A stretch of DNA of 6,036 nucleotides, taken from positions 1 to 6,036 of the forward strand of contig JAGXHO010000046.1 in NCBI GenBank assembly GCA_024636105.1. Direction: 5' to 3'. Shown piece by piece: positions 5,666 through 6,036 of the stretch; within the stretch, counting starts at the first letter, position 1, and every line of letters starts with the position of its first letter. The stretch comes from Trueperaceae bacterium. GTDB taxonomy: Bacteria; Deinococcota; Deinococci; Deinococcales; Trueperaceae. Position numbers and translations under genes: made by a program. The notes beneath the pieces are model-generated. The model searched no databases. It was not told the origin of the DNA and worked only from the letters and a program-made list of their open reading frames with translations.

Positions 5666-6036
5666 TCTCGAGCGCGTCCTGGACGCGGCATGCCATGGCG
5701 ACCGCATCGGCCCAGACGGCGGCGTCCGACGCCGCGTCGCCGCGCGGCACCAGCGCCACGATGGCGATGGGCACGCCGTCCAGCGGCACCGGTGCGAGGT
5801 GAAGCCGAGTGGCGAACGGGGTCGCCGGATGCGCCGCCACCCACCGGACCACGTCGCTCGCGAGCGGCTCCGGGAGGAGCGGCGCCGAGACCGCGCACGC
5901 GTTCAGCAGCGCCGGCGTGAAGCGCCATCGGAGGGCGCCGGCGACGGCGTCGCTCAGATCGCGCGCGGCGGCCGCCGGCTCGCGCATCGCGAGCGCGACG
6001 ACGGCGCTCGCGATGCGCGCGAACACGACGCCGAGG
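5646..6036 (-). CDS. Unrecognised protein, C-terminal part only (start lies beyond the window)
   Basis: The minus-strand frame is open from the right window edge to a TGA at 5648-5646 and gives 129 residues. A GTG at 6026-6024 could serve as start, but the frame continues upstream (L-G-V-V) and nothing resembling a ribosome binding site is visible, so I take this as the end of a longer gene. Third codon positions are nearly all G or C, as in the neighbouring real genes, which is the main support for coding. The fragment is Ala/Val/Leu/Arg-rich. It begins with probable helices (FARIASAVVALAM, then DLSDAVAGALRWRF), has a Pro-rich middle (SAPLLPEPL, AAHPATPF), then likely β-strands (TRLHLAPVPLDG, PIAIVALVPRG), and ends in a helix (DAAVWADAVAMACRVQDALE). 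No membrane segment, signal peptide or catalytic motif stands out. I do not recognise the family. It converges on the transport operon and overlaps the last 20 bases of the second permease gene. Confidence 0.6.
   Translation of the reverse strand, partial: LGVVFARIASAVVALAMREPAAAARDLSDAVAGALRWRFTPALLNACAVSAPLLPEPLASDVVRWVAAHPATPFATRLHLAPVPLDGVPIAIVALVPRGDAASDAAVWADAVAMACRVQDALEIRSGAR

Noticed and set aside
4364..5707. 447-residue minus-strand open frame opposite both permeases
   Set aside because: It is antisense to well-supported membrane proteins and its product is charged and of low complexity.

Overview
The window is GC-rich bacterial DNA carrying two apparently unrelated single genes, a three-gene transport operon and the end of a convergent gene. 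The five genes with both a readable frame and, in four cases, a recognised family are almost saturated with G or C at third codon positions. This composition also creates many long open frames on the wrong strand or in the wrong frame, and these were rejected. The substrate-binding protein has a plain Sec signal peptide (A-S-A before a Gln) and no lipobox. Gram-positive bacteria usually anchor such proteins as lipoproteins, so this suggests a periplasm and a two-membrane organism. A GC-rich proteobacterial or myxobacterial-type genome would fit, but nothing here fixes the taxon.

Layout. (1) Positions 1-1280, minus strand: a nitronate monooxygenase / 2-nitropropane dioxygenase-like FMN enzyme, cut at its C-terminus by the window edge. 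(2) Positions 1281-1568: a divergent intergenic region of 288 bases with two clear dyad symmetries and no convincing promoter. (3) Positions 1569-2099, plus strand: a small GNAT acetyltransferase of the RimJ/RimL type. (4) Positions 2100-2312: an intergenic region with a possible extended -10 promoter and an abutting palindrome. (5) Positions 2313-5665, plus strand: a compact operon encoding a family 5 (peptide/nickel type) extracellular solute-binding protein, a DppB/OppB-type permease and a DppC/OppC-type permease. The first two genes are 21 bases apart and the second and third overlap by 4 bases. (6) Positions 5646-6036, minus strand: the C-terminal part of an unrecognised protein that runs into the operon tail-to-tail and overlaps it by 20 bases.

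How they work together. The solute-binding protein should capture a peptide or similar small solute in the periplasm and deliver it to a channel made of the two permeases. The two ATPase subunits (DppD/DppF type) that normally complete such an importer are missing. The convergent gene right after the second permease leaves no room for them downstream, so they would have to be encoded elsewhere. I see no tRNA, rRNA, CRISPR array, insertion sequence or prophage gene. I do not find convincing evidence of a new biological system. The most useful leads are the ATPase-less importer, the paired dyads between the divergent genes and the unidentified convergent gene.
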